From: Natronomonas salina
Lineage (GTDB): Archaea > Halobacteriota > Halobacteria > Halobacteriales > Haloarculaceae
DNA length: 64,000 nt
Assembly (NCBI RefSeq): GCF_013391105.1
Contig: NZ_CP058335.1
Span: 558,001-622,000, forward strand
Direction of reading: 5' to 3'
Shown here: positions 35,037 to 43,080 of the stretch, in pieces
How the letters are laid out: each line of letters begins with the position of its first letter
How positions within the stretch are numbered: position 1 is the first letter of the stretch
Notes under the pieces: model-generated
Database searches by the model: none
The model's input: the letters and a program-made list of their open reading frames with translations, nothing else
Told to the model about the DNA's origin: nothing
Translations under genes and position numbers: made by a program

Positions 35037-35211
35037 CTGAGACGCACCACCGTTTCCAGGCACCTCGGCGGACACCTAGGACGAGATAGCGAGACTCTTC
35101 TAAGGCGGATGGTCGGCACCGTGGAATCCCATCTCCGCACCCATTTTTGGACGTCAATGTCGGGGCACGCGGCACAGAAACTATACGCTATCGTCTCGAA
35201 AAATATTGTTG

Positions 35212-37266
35212 ATGGCTAACAACCCACGTGGTCGTGACGGTCGAGGTGCTCCCGACGACGCGAACGGTGTGAGCCGGCGGTCGTTGCTGAAGGGTGCCAG
35301 CGCAGCGGCGGCGACGTCGGTGGCGTTCGCGGCGGCCGATTCCGTCGCCGCGGATCCGGTCGTCGAGGAAGTGTCCGTCGAGATGAGCGACGGCGTGACC
35401 ATCAGGGGACGACTCTTCTTCCCCGACGACGGCAGCGGCGACAAGGCAGACGGCCAGTTCCCGGCGGTCGCGACGTTCGAACCGTATCGGAACGGCAGCG
35501 ATACCGTGAGCGGCCCGCCGAAGCCCCGCGGGACCGACCAGCTCGTCGAGGCGGGGTACATCCGCGCCGAGTTCGAGGTCCGCGGCACCGGCAGCAGCGA
35601 GGGGAAGTTCAGGCTCGGCGACGACCGCGAGCGCCTGGACTACGGCGAACTCGTCTACTGGCTGCACGACCACGCGAAGACGACCGGCGACGTCGGCCTC
35701 TACGGCGTCTCCTACCGTGGGCTCAACCAGTGGATGGCCGCGACGGGCGTCGCACGGGTCGACCGGCCCGAACAGCCCCTGCAGGCGCTGTTCCCCATCG
35801 TCACCGGGGTCGACGGCTACCGCGACGTCCTCTGGAACGGCGGGATGTACGATACGGTCTTCGCGACGTTCTGGCTGGGCCTCGTCGCGGGGTCGCCGCT
35901 GGCGGCCAGCGCGCTGTCGCTCGACGAGATGGACACCGTCGAGTGGCTCGACCTCAACCAGGACCACATCCAGGGCGCCTTCGAGGGGCCGCTGGCGTCG
36001 ATCATCGGCTCCCATCTCGGCGGCGAGCAGGCCTACCGCGACCTCGAGAGCTCCCGGGAGCCGGACCTCCCGAACGTTGTCGGCCAGGACATCCCCGCGT
36101 TCACCATCCAGGGGTGGTACGACATCTTCCAGCCCGGCAACACCCTCCCGTACACGCAACTGCAGAACCTCTGGGCCGACCGCGACCAGTTCGCCCCGAT
36201 GGATCCCGACCAGCCCGTGACCGGCCGCTACCAGTGCGTCCAGGGGCCGTACTTCCACAGTTCGAGCTTCGGCGACCTGGAGTTCGGGTGGGCGCGGCAG
36301 TGGTTCGACCGCTTCCTGAAGGGCGAACGCAACGGTATCGACGAAACCGACACGCCCCTGCACCTCTACCAGGTGTTCGGCGACCGGTGGGTCGACGCCC
36401 AGACCTGGCCGCTCCCGGAATACGGCGATCGATTCGTCGAGACGTACTACCTCCAGGCCGGCCGGACCGGGACGGCGCCGCACTCGGTCAACGACGGCCT
36501 CCTCAACCCCACGCCGGGCGGCAGAGAAACAGCCAGCGACCCGCTCCCCTGGCGGCTCCACAACCCCTGCAACCAGGGCACCAACGAGGAGGGGACCTTC
36601 GGGCTCGCGCCCAGCACGCGGTGTACCGAGAGCAACCACGGGTTCGAGACGGGCACCCTCGTGTACACGACGCCGCCGTTCAGCGACGACCGGAACATCG
36701 CGGGCCCCATCGCGGCGAGTCTCTTCGCCAGCACCCAGAACACGAACACCGCCTGGGTCACCACCCTCAGCGTCGTCGCCCCCGACGGGAGTTCGACGCT
36801 CATCTCGAAGGGCCAACTGCTCGGTTCCTTCCGCGGCCTCGACGAGGACCGCTCCTGGTACGTCGATCCCGAGGACAGCGACCCCGGCTACCGCCCCGAC
36901 TTCCCGCCGCAGGCGAAGACTCCAGACGGCGTCGAGACCGACGAGGGGAAGCTGATCCGGCCGTATCGCGGGTTCACGCGGGCCGAAGAGGAACCCGTCG
37001 AACCCGGCGTCGTCGAGCGCTACGACATCACGATGGACCCGGTGTTCGCCAGGCTCCCGGCCGACCACCGCCTCAGACTCGCCATCCGGACCTCGTCGTC
37101 GTGGGCGACGCCCCTGGCGAAGGACCTCGACGACGTCGTCGGCACCTACCAGGTCCAGCGGACCGCCGACCACCCCTCCCACGTCAACGTCCCCTACGTC
37201 TCCGGCCCGCTCCCCGAGAGCGACACGCAGTGGGGGCGCTGCGAGTACAACTGCGGGCCGCCGTGA
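35212..37266 (+). CDS. Tat-exported CocE/NonD-type alpha/beta hydrolase (X-Pro dipeptidyl-peptidase family)
   Basis: The 684-residue enzyme has a twin-arginine signal (SRRSLLKGASAAAATSVAF). A peptidase S15-like catalytic domain (about 55-430) shows EMSDGVTIRGRLFFPD, EVRGTGSSEGKF, the nucleophile elbow GVSYRG, the acid in GWYDIFQPGN and a His in QGPYFHSS. The C-terminal jelly-roll typical of CocE/X-Pro peptidases follows (about 450-680). Substrates may be acyl esters or Pro-peptides; this cannot be decided from sequence. Two TTG codons lie directly before the chosen ATG. Confidence 0.85.
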   Translation: MANNPRGRDGRGAPDDANGVSRRSLLKGASAAAATSVAFAAADSVAADPVVEEVSVEMSDGVTIRGRLFFPDDGSGDKADGQFPAVATFEPYRNGSDTVSGPPKPRGTDQLVEAGYIRAEFEVRGTGSSEGKFRLGDDRERLDYGELVYWLHDHAKTTGDVGLYGVSYRGLNQWMAATGVARVDRPEQPLQALFPIVTGVDGYRDVLWNGGMYDTVFATFWLGLVAGSPLAASALSLDEMDTVEWLDLNQDHIQGAFEGPLASIIGSHLGGEQAYRDLESSREPDLPNVVGQDIPAFTIQGWYDIFQPGNTLPYTQLQNLWADRDQFAPMDPDQPVTGRYQCVQGPYFHSSSFGDLEFGWARQWFDRFLKGERNGIDETDTPLHLYQVFGDRWVDAQTWPLPEYGDRFVETYYLQAGRTGTAPHSVNDGLLNPTPGGRETASDPLPWRLHNPCNQGTNEEGTFGLAPSTRCTESNHGFETGTLVYTTPPFSDDRNIAGPIAASLFASTQNTNTAWVTTLSVVAPDGSSTLISKGQLLGSFRGLDEDRSWYVDPEDSDPGYRPDFPPQAKTPDGVETDEGKLIRPYRGFTRAEEEPVEPGVVERYDITMDPVFARLPADHRLRLAIRTSSSWATPLAKDLDDVVGTYQVQRTADHPSHVNVPYVSGPLPESDTQWGRCEYNCGPP

Positions 37267-37352
37267 CCGGTCTGGGGCGTGCACTCCGGTTCGACGGCCT
37301 TAAGTGCGTCATCCACCTCGTCGGAAACGAGACAGGCACCGCCTGTTTCACA

Positions 37353-37383
37353 CCGTAGTAGCCCACAGTGGCTGCGACTACGG
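37353..37383 (+). promoter_or_regulatory. Leader hairpin upstream of rpl1, probable L1 autoregulatory site
   Basis: A 7-bp stem CCGTAGT/ACTACGG (37353-37359 with 37377-37383) carries an upper stem AGCC/GGCT closed by a 6-base loop, with an asymmetric GCG bulge on the 3' side. The lower stem touches the Shine-Dalgarno motif GGAGGTGA (37382-37389). Archaeal L1 is known to bind a similar stem-bulge-stem in its own mRNA leader. A second small hairpin (ACAGGC-ACC-GCCTGT, 37332-37346) lies just upstream. Confidence 0.6.
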
Positions 37384-37392
37384 AGGTGAACG

Positions 37393-38031
37393 ATGGCAGA
37401 TTCGATACAGGAAGCAGTATCTCGCGCGATCGAGGAGGCCCCCGAGCGGAACTTCCGTGAGACGGTGGACCTCGCGATCAATCTGCGCGACCTAGACCTA
37501 GACGACCCCAACAACCGGGTAGACGAGAGTATCGTCCTACCGTCGGGTACGGGCCAGGACACGCGTATCGTCGTGTTCGCCGAGGGCGAGACCGCAATTC
37601 GCGCCCAGGACGTCGCCGACGACGTGCTGGACAGCGACGACCTCGAGGACCTCGGTGACGACGACAACGCGGCGAAAGACCTCGCTGATGAGACGAACTT
37701 CTTCATCGCGGAGGCCAGCATGATGCAGGACATCGGCCGCTACCTCGGGACCGTCCTCGGTCCCCGCGGGAAGATGCCGACGCCCCTGCAGCCCGACGAC
37801 GACGTCGTCGAGACGGTCAACCGCATGAAGAACACCGTCCAGGTCCGGTCTCGTGACCGGAAGACGTTCCACACGCGCGTCGGCGCCGAGGACATGTCGG
37901 CCGACGACATCTCGGACAACATCGACGTCATCCTGCGCCGCCTGTTCACGGACCTCGAGAAGGGGCCCCAGAACATCGACGCGGTGTACGTGAAGACGAC
38001 GATGGGTCCGGCCGTGGAGGTGCCCGCATGA
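37393..38031 (+). CDS. rpl1: 50S ribosomal protein uL1
   Basis: The 212-residue protein shows L1 features: [16 protein letters not shown] at the N-terminus, [24 protein letters not shown] in the centre and the ending [16 protein letters not shown]. It forms the mobile L1 stalk near the E site and in archaea can repress its own operon through the leader. The stop overlaps the start of rpl10 as ATGA. A strong GGAGGTGA ribosome-binding site lies 3 bases upstream of the ATG. Confidence 0.97.
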   Translation: MADSIQEAVSRAIEEAPERNFRETVDLAINLRDLDLDDPNNRVDESIVLPSGTGQDTRIVVFAEGETAIRAQDVADDVLDSDDLEDLGDDDNAAKDLADETNFFIAEASMMQDIGRYLGTVLGPRGKMPTPLQPDDDVVETVNRMKNTVQVRSRDRKTFHTRVGAEDMSADDISDNIDVILRRLFTDLEKGPQNIDAVYVKTTMGPAVEVPA

Positions 38032-39104
38032 GCGCCGAAGCCGAATCCGAACGGAAGACCGAGACCATCCCGGAGTGGAAGCAAGAGGAGGTCGCCGACA
38101 TCGTCGACTTCCTGGAGCGCTTCGAGTCCGTCGGCGTCGTCGACGTCACGGGCATCCCGAGCCGCCAGCTGCAGGACATGCGCCGCGAACTGCACGGCAC
38201 CGCAGCCCTGCGCGTCTCGCGGAACACCCTCATGGAGCGGGCCCTGGAGGAGGTCGACGAGGGCCTCGAGGACCTGACCGAGCACATCGAGGGCCAGGTC
38301 GGCCTCATCGGCACGAACGACAACCCCTTCGGGCTCTACCAGCAGCTGGAGGCCTCGAAGACGCCGGCGCCGATCAACGCCGGCGAGGTCGCCCCCAACG
38401 ACGTCGTCATCCCCGAGGGTGACACCGGCGTCGACCCGGGGCCGTTCGTCGGCGAGCTCCAGCAGGTCGGCGCGAACGCCCGCATCGAGGGCGGCTCCAT
38501 CCAGGTCGTCGAGGACTCGACGGTCCTGGAGGCCGGCGAGGAGGTCTCCGCGGACCTGGCGAACGTCCTCAGCGAGCTCGGCATCGAGCCGAAGGAGGTC
38601 GGCCTCGACCTCCGCAGCGTCTTCTCCGACGGCGTGCTGTTCTCGCCGGAGGAGCTGGACATCGACGTCGAGGACTACCGCGCGGACGTCAAGTCCGCGG
38701 TCGCGGCGGCCCAGAACCTCTCGATCAACGCCGAGTACCCGACGGCCCAGACGGTGCCGTCGATGCTCGCGAAGGCCGCCGGCGAGGCCAAGTCCGTGGG
38801 CGTCTCCGCAGCCGTGGAGAGCCCCGATCTCGCCGACGACCTCGTGGCGAAGGCCGACTCGCAGGTCCGCGCGCTCGCGGCCGTCATCGACGACGAGGAG
38901 GCCCTCCCCGAGGAGCTCCGCGGCGTCGAGGGCGAGCCCGCTGGCTCGAGTAGCGAGCCCGCAGACGCGACTGCCGAGGCGGACGCAGACGACGCAGACG
39001 ACGAATCGGAAGCGACTGACGAAAGCGATGCCGAGGCCGACGACGCCGACGACACCGACGACGGTGAGGACGGCGGCGACGCGCTCGGCGACATGTTCGG
39101 GTGA
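38028..39104 (+). CDS. rpl10: 50S ribosomal protein uL10 (P0)
   Basis: The 358-residue stalk base protein has the rRNA-binding N-terminal domain ([38 protein letters not shown]). The archaeal insertion domain and C-terminal helices that bind P1 dimers ([18 protein letters not shown] region) follow. A very acidic tail ends DALGDMFG, the P-protein terminus that contacts elongation factors. Low-complexity D/E/A-rich sequence covers about 300-350. Confidence 0.97.
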   Translation: MSAEAESERKTETIPEWKQEEVADIVDFLERFESVGVVDVTGIPSRQLQDMRRELHGTAALRVSRNTLMERALEEVDEGLEDLTEHIEGQVGLIGTNDNPFGLYQQLEASKTPAPINAGEVAPNDVVIPEGDTGVDPGPFVGELQQVGANARIEGGSIQVVEDSTVLEAGEEVSADLANVLSELGIEPKEVGLDLRSVFSDGVLFSPEELDIDVEDYRADVKSAVAAAQNLSINAEYPTAQTVPSMLAKAAGEAKSVGVSAAVESPDLADDLVAKADSQVRALAAVIDDEEALPEELRGVEGEPAGSSSEPADATAEADADDADDESEATDESDAEADDADDTDDGEDGGDALGDMFG

Positions 39105-39110
39105 CACACA

Positions 39111-39461
39111 ATGGAATACGTTTACGCAGCACTCATCCTGCACGAGACCGACGAAGAGATCAACGAAGACAACCTGACGGACGTCCTCGAGGCAGCGGGC
39201 GTCGACGTCGAGGAATCCCGCGTCAAGGCGCTCGTCGCCGCGCTGGAGGACGTCGACATCGAGGAAGCCGTCGAGACGGCCGCGGCCGTCCCCGCGGGCG
39301 GCGCCGGCGGTAGCGGCGGTGCCGCAGCGGGCGGCGCAGCCGACGAGGAGGCCGCCGACGAAGGCGGCGAGGACGAGGCCGAAGAGGAAGAAGCCGAAGA
39401 CGAAGGCGACGACGAAGACGAGGGCGACGGCGGCGAAGGCCTCGGCGAGCTGTTCGGCTAA
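39111..39461 (+). CDS. rpl12: 50S ribosomal protein P1 (L12ab)
   Basis: The 116-residue protein has the P1 dimerisation domain ([38 protein letters not shown]), a Gly/Ala-rich hinge ([13 protein letters not shown]) and an acidic tail ending GLGELFG, similar to the tail of uL10. Multiple P1 dimers on uL10 recruit translation factors. It is the last gene of the rpl1-rpl10-rpl12 operon, starting 6 bases after rpl10. Confidence 0.97.
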   Translation: MEYVYAALILHETDEEINEDNLTDVLEAAGVDVEESRVKALVAALEDVDIEEAVETAAAVPAGGAGGSGGAAAGGAADEEAADEGGEDEAEEEEAEDEGDDEDEGDGGEGLGELFG

Positions 39462-39662
39462 CGTCGGCTTCACATCCACATTCTCTATCTTTCAGGCGAG
39501 TAGCGACAGCAACAGCGACAGTACCGACGGTCTCCATTGGTGCGCCTATATTTCGCAACCGGGGCAGCGAGGGACTCGCTGTCGCTACGACGTCGCACAT
39601 CGATTGTACGGCCTCGCGGTTCCAACGCCGCTGAGAACAGATAGTGAAGCCCGACTGGAACG

Positions 39663-40343
39663 CTACGCGCTCGAGTTGTCGTTCGTCCCGTTCTCGCTTG
39701 CGTCCGATCCAGTCGAGACCGGGTGCTCGACGCCGCCCATCAGCGTGTCGACGTTCTCCTGCTCTTCGAGCCTCTGTGGGTGGACGCCGATGGCGAGGAC
39801 GATGTCGTCTTCGTGTTCGACCTTGCCGATGTGGAGGAACACGTCGACGTTCTGGCCGCCCTGCGTCTCGGCCTCCGCGCTGAACTTCGTGACCGAGACG
39901 GTCTCGCCGAGCATGGAGACGTCCCGCTCGTCGACCTCCTGGACGTTCTGGACGCTCCCGTACTCCTGCTGGAGCTTCTGTGCGAGCTCCTTCTCGCTCA
40001 TGTCGTTGACCGGGTTCAGCGGCCCGACCGGGCCGACCTCGACCTTGGGCGTCGAGAGGACGGTGAAGCGGGCGAGTTCACCACCGATCGGCCCGATTTC
40101 CACCTCGTTGGAGTACTCGGCCAGCCGGTTGATCACGACGACCGTCCGGTCGACCTGGTCGTAGTCGCGTTCGATCGTCATGTCCTCGACCCGCTGCTCC
40201 TGGTAGTCGGTCTCGGACTGGACCTGGTCGGGGACGACCGCCGTGTCGGCCTCGAACGTGACCTCGTCGCCCGAGAGGAGGTCGGTGCAGCCACCGAGCA
40301 ACAGTGCCGACGAAGCCCCTGCCAGTACCGCGCGTCGTTTCAT
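39663..40343 (-). CDS. Haloarchaeal lipoprotein (DUF6517-like)
   Basis: The 226-residue lipoprotein begins KRRAVLAGASSALLLGGCTDLL, with a short Tat-like signal and lipobox LGGC. The body includes VTFEADTAVVPDQVQSETDY, VINRLAEYSNEVEIGPIGGELARFTVLSTP and VFLHIGKVEHEDDIVLAIGVHP. From memory this matches a haloarchaeal lipoprotein family listed as DUF6517; function is unknown. An ATG nine codons upstream is also possible. It diverges from the next gene. Confidence 0.7.
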   Translation of the reverse strand: MKRRAVLAGASSALLLGGCTDLLSGDEVTFEADTAVVPDQVQSETDYQEQRVEDMTIERDYDQVDRTVVVINRLAEYSNEVEIGPIGGELARFTVLSTPKVEVGPVGPLNPVNDMSEKELAQKLQQEYGSVQNVQEVDERDVSMLGETVSVTKFSAEAETQGGQNVDVFLHIGKVEHEDDIVLAIGVHPQRLEEQENVDTLMGGVEHPVSTGSDASENGTNDNSSA

Positions 40344-40516
40344 GAGTCCTGCTATCCGACGGGTCGCCATAAATTCGGTGGCCGACACAGCGACGAAGTA
40401 TATCATATCTCGTAGGGGCGGGGGGAAATGGCACCGACCCACTCGTGGCGTTCTTATAGTGGCGGAGTAGGCCTGCAGTAGCCTTTCCCGAGGCAGGTTG
40501 CATGTGACCATCAGCC

Positions 40517-42430
40517 ATGACGAAGGAAGACCCCTCGGTCCGCAGACGGTCGGTACTGCAGGGCGTCGGCGCCGGACTCGTCCCCCTCGCGGTCGGGGAC
40601 GCCGCGGCCGACCCGGTGAGCGAACCGGTGGACGATGCCGTCAAGACCGCACCGAGCGTCTTCGGTGAGATCGGCCGACGCATCGACGAGGTCCGGTATC
40701 CGCTCGTCGGCGTCCCCGCGATCAAGGAGCCAGGCGAGACGCTCCGTGTCGAACTAGATTTCCAGGCCGACCCGGGAGACATCTCGGCGACGCTGGAGCC
40801 CTCGTTCGGCATCGCCACGCCAGAGACCGAACTCGAACTCGAGTCCATCGACAGAGGGGAAAGCGAGATTTGGCGCGATGAGGAGTATTACGTCGCCGAG
40901 ATCGTCGTCCCCGAACTCGACCGACAGTTCACCGAGGGGCTGTACGATCTCCGCGTCGAGTGGGATAGTGGAGACTCGCAGGTCGAAGGGAACGTCGACG
41001 GCCAGCCGCGGGCAGTCAGTATCTACGACTCATTCCCGGACAACCCAGAGATTGCGATCATGGGCGACCCGCACGTCGGCGATCCACGGCCGTTCCAGGA
41101 CGGCGCCCGCGAGGCGTTCGAGGCCCGCGATCCCGAACCGTTCCTGTTCCGGTACGGGGAGACGTTCGGAACGGGCACGGAGGACGACAGGTGGGGTGCC
41201 TTCCAGCGGGCGGCCGCGGAGATCAACGCCGAAGCGCCGGACCTTGTGTTCGTCATCGGCGACCTCGCGTTCGGTTCGGCGAACTACTACCAGGAGTACG
41301 AGGACGCCTACCGAGTGCTCAACCAGGTGAACGCGCCGACGTTCGTCACGCTGGGCAACCACGACGGCTACATCTCGCCGGGCGCCGGCATCGACGGCAA
41401 GGAACTGTGGCGTCGCTACTTCGCGCCGTGGCACTACAGCGTCGACATCCGCCCGGACCTGCACTTCGTTTCCATCGACTCGTACGACTGGCCCGCCCTG
41501 GACCGGACGACGGTCTCGTCGGTCCCCTCGACGTGGGGCGGACAGGTCCGCGACGAGCAGTTTGGATGGCTCGCGGACGACCTCCGATCGTGGCGCGACG
41601 ACAACGAGGGGACGATCGTGACGATGGCTCATCACAACCCATCGTGGCGGCAGACCGAGGGCGGCGAAGCGACGGGAACGACCGACGGTGTCCCGGGTGT
41701 CGAGCAGGTCGGCCGCGGCGCGGAGATGTCGGGCGGCGGCTGGGTCGGGAAGAACCGCCTCGAACTCCGCTCGCTGCTCGCGGAGGTGGGCGTCTCCCTG
41801 CACGTCTCCGGACACGAACACCGCGACCGGGTCGCACGCTACCACGGTGACGACACGGTTGTCGCGACGACGGGGACCGGCCTCGAACACGTCGGACCGG
41901 ACGGCGAGGTGCTGGAGACGACGACAGGTCGGAAGCGAGAGATCCTCACCGAGGGTGAAGGGCCCTTGTTCCTGGAGGTGACGACCGCGGCCTCCGGGAC
42001 GACGGAGTACTGGGGGTGGCGGACGGTCTCGGTGGCTCGCGACGGGAGTCGGGTCGACCCCACGCAGTTCGGTTATCCGGTCACCGACGAGTTCCTGGCC
42101 GAGCGAGCCCTCGAACCCGACCAGTGGTCCGCGGCGAACGCCGACCTTGGCTTGTACTCAACCCCCTCGTATCGAGTCGACGCCCGCATAGTCGAGGCCA
42201 GTCCGGAGCGAGTTACGGTCCGCATTATCAACGATCTACACCGCGAGTTCGACGGCGCGGTGACGATCCCCCTCCGCGCGCGCCGCGGCGTCCGGGTATG
42301 GAACGGGGTGAAACGCTGGCAGCGGTCGGACGGCGACTGGCAGGACGTCCGCATCGCTTTTTCGGCCGATCAGGGGAAATCGATAGACGTGACCGCCGAG
42401 ACGGCCTCTAAGGAGTCTAGTAACGGTTGA
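40517..42430 (+). CDS. Tat-exported calcineurin-type metallophosphoesterase
   Basis: The 637-residue protein has a twin-arginine N-terminus (RRRSVLQGVGAGLVPLAV) and an N-terminal beta domain (about 50-170). A metallophosphoesterase core carries the metal-binding motifs IMGDPHVGD, VIGDLAFG, TLGNHDG, MAHHNPS and SGHEHRDR in the usual order (about 178-440). A C-terminal beta domain (about 500-637) follows. It probably hydrolyses extracellular phosphate esters; the substrate is unknown. Confidence 0.88.
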   Translation: MTKEDPSVRRRSVLQGVGAGLVPLAVGDAAADPVSEPVDDAVKTAPSVFGEIGRRIDEVRYPLVGVPAIKEPGETLRVELDFQADPGDISATLEPSFGIATPETELELESIDRGESEIWRDEEYYVAEIVVPELDRQFTEGLYDLRVEWDSGDSQVEGNVDGQPRAVSIYDSFPDNPEIAIMGDPHVGDPRPFQDGAREAFEARDPEPFLFRYGETFGTGTEDDRWGAFQRAAAEINAEAPDLVFVIGDLAFGSANYYQEYEDAYRVLNQVNAPTFVTLGNHDGYISPGAGIDGKELWRRYFAPWHYSVDIRPDLHFVSIDSYDWPALDRTTVSSVPSTWGGQVRDEQFGWLADDLRSWRDDNEGTIVTMAHHNPSWRQTEGGEATGTTDGVPGVEQVGRGAEMSGGGWVGKNRLELRSLLAEVGVSLHVSGHEHRDRVARYHGDDTVVATTGTGLEHVGPDGEVLETTTGRKREILTEGEGPLFLEVTTAASGTTEYWGWRTVSVARDGSRVDPTQFGYPVTDEFLAERALEPDQWSAANADLGLYSTPSYRVDARIVEASPERVTVRIINDLHREFDGAVTIPLRARRGVRVWNGVKRWQRSDGDWQDVRIAFSADQGKSIDVTAETASKESSNG

Positions 42431-42497
42431 TTAAGCCGCCAAACTCCATGCTTATCATTTACTTGCGAACCGTTCATCCGTCCTACATTACGTGGCA

Positions 42498-42503
42498 TTT
42501 ATA
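42498..42503 (+). promoter_or_regulatory. TATA box of the padR-like gene
   Basis: TTTATA in GGCATTTATAGTAG lies about 28 bases before the ATG of the upstream mini-ORF (42528), so transcription would be expected to begin near that ATG. Confidence 0.5.
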
Positions 42504-42527
42504 GTAGTGGATGTCTACGGGAGGAGT

Positions 42528-42557
42528 ATGGAAACCTTGCAGGTGGTAAGCCAATGA
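42528..42557 (+). CDS. Nine-codon upstream ORF overlapping the padR-like start
   Basis: ATG-GAA-ACC opens a 9-residue peptide (METLQVVSQ) whose TGA overlaps the ATG of the downstream gene as ATGA. The purine-rich GGGAGGAG lies just before it, and AGGTGG inside it could serve as the ribosome-binding site of the main gene. It may be a leader peptide coupling translation; peptide production is unproven. Confidence 0.4.
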   Translation: METLQVVSQ

Positions 42558-43036
42558 GTTCCCAGGAAGGACCTGGGCCGTCCCTCGAAAGCCTCGTCGA
42601 CGACCTCAACAAGAGCCGCGCACCCACGACCGGCGACCCGGCCGCACGCACGGAGTCACTCGTCGAAGAGACGACCAGCTCCATGTTCGGCGGCGCCGGT
42701 CCGGACATCGACGACGGCCTCATCAAGCAGTCCCTCCCGGAACTGCTCGTGGTCCTCGTGGGCCTCCGCGAAGCCGAGACCCACGGGAAGGGCATCATGG
42801 AGGACCTCAGCCGGTTCTTCGGCGCCAAGCTCAGCCCGGGTACGGTGTACCCGACGTTGCACGACCTCGAAGAGCAGGGCGTCCTCGAGATGCGCGAGCT
42901 CATCCAGACGAAGGAGTACGCGGTCGACGACACGGACGCGGCCAGCGAGGCCCTCCGCGACGCGATGGGCCAGCACCTGGCACTCGGCGTCCTGTTCCAC
43001 CGCGCCATCCAAGAGCTCGACGACTCCGACGAGTAA
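42554..43036 (+). CDS. PadR-family transcriptional regulator
   Basis: The 160-residue protein has a disordered N-terminal third. A PadR winged helix (about 58-130) then shows LPELLVVLVGLREAETHGKGIMEDLSRFFGAKLSPGTVYPTLHDLEEQGVLEMRE, with the recognition helix around SPGTVYPTLHDL. A C-terminal helix that would make the dimer follows. The ligand and target are unknown; it stands alone between a secreted phosphoesterase and a convergent glucoamylase. Confidence 0.88.
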   Translation: MSSQEGPGPSLESLVDDLNKSRAPTTGDPAARTESLVEETTSSMFGGAGPDIDDGLIKQSLPELLVVLVGLREAETHGKGIMEDLSRFFGAKLSPGTVYPTLHDLEEQGVLEMRELIQTKEYAVDDTDAASEALRDAMGQHLALGVLFHRAIQELDDSDE

Positions 43037-43080
43037 AACCCCAATTCCCACTTCTTCGAACGCTAACTCCTGAGCGACAG

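Noticed and set aside
37332-37346. Hairpin ACAGGC-ACC-GCCTGT as terminator of the hydrolase gene
   Set aside because: It lies after the probable rpl1 transcription start, has only three T after it, and archaea do not generally use hairpin terminators; it was noted as part of the leader instead.
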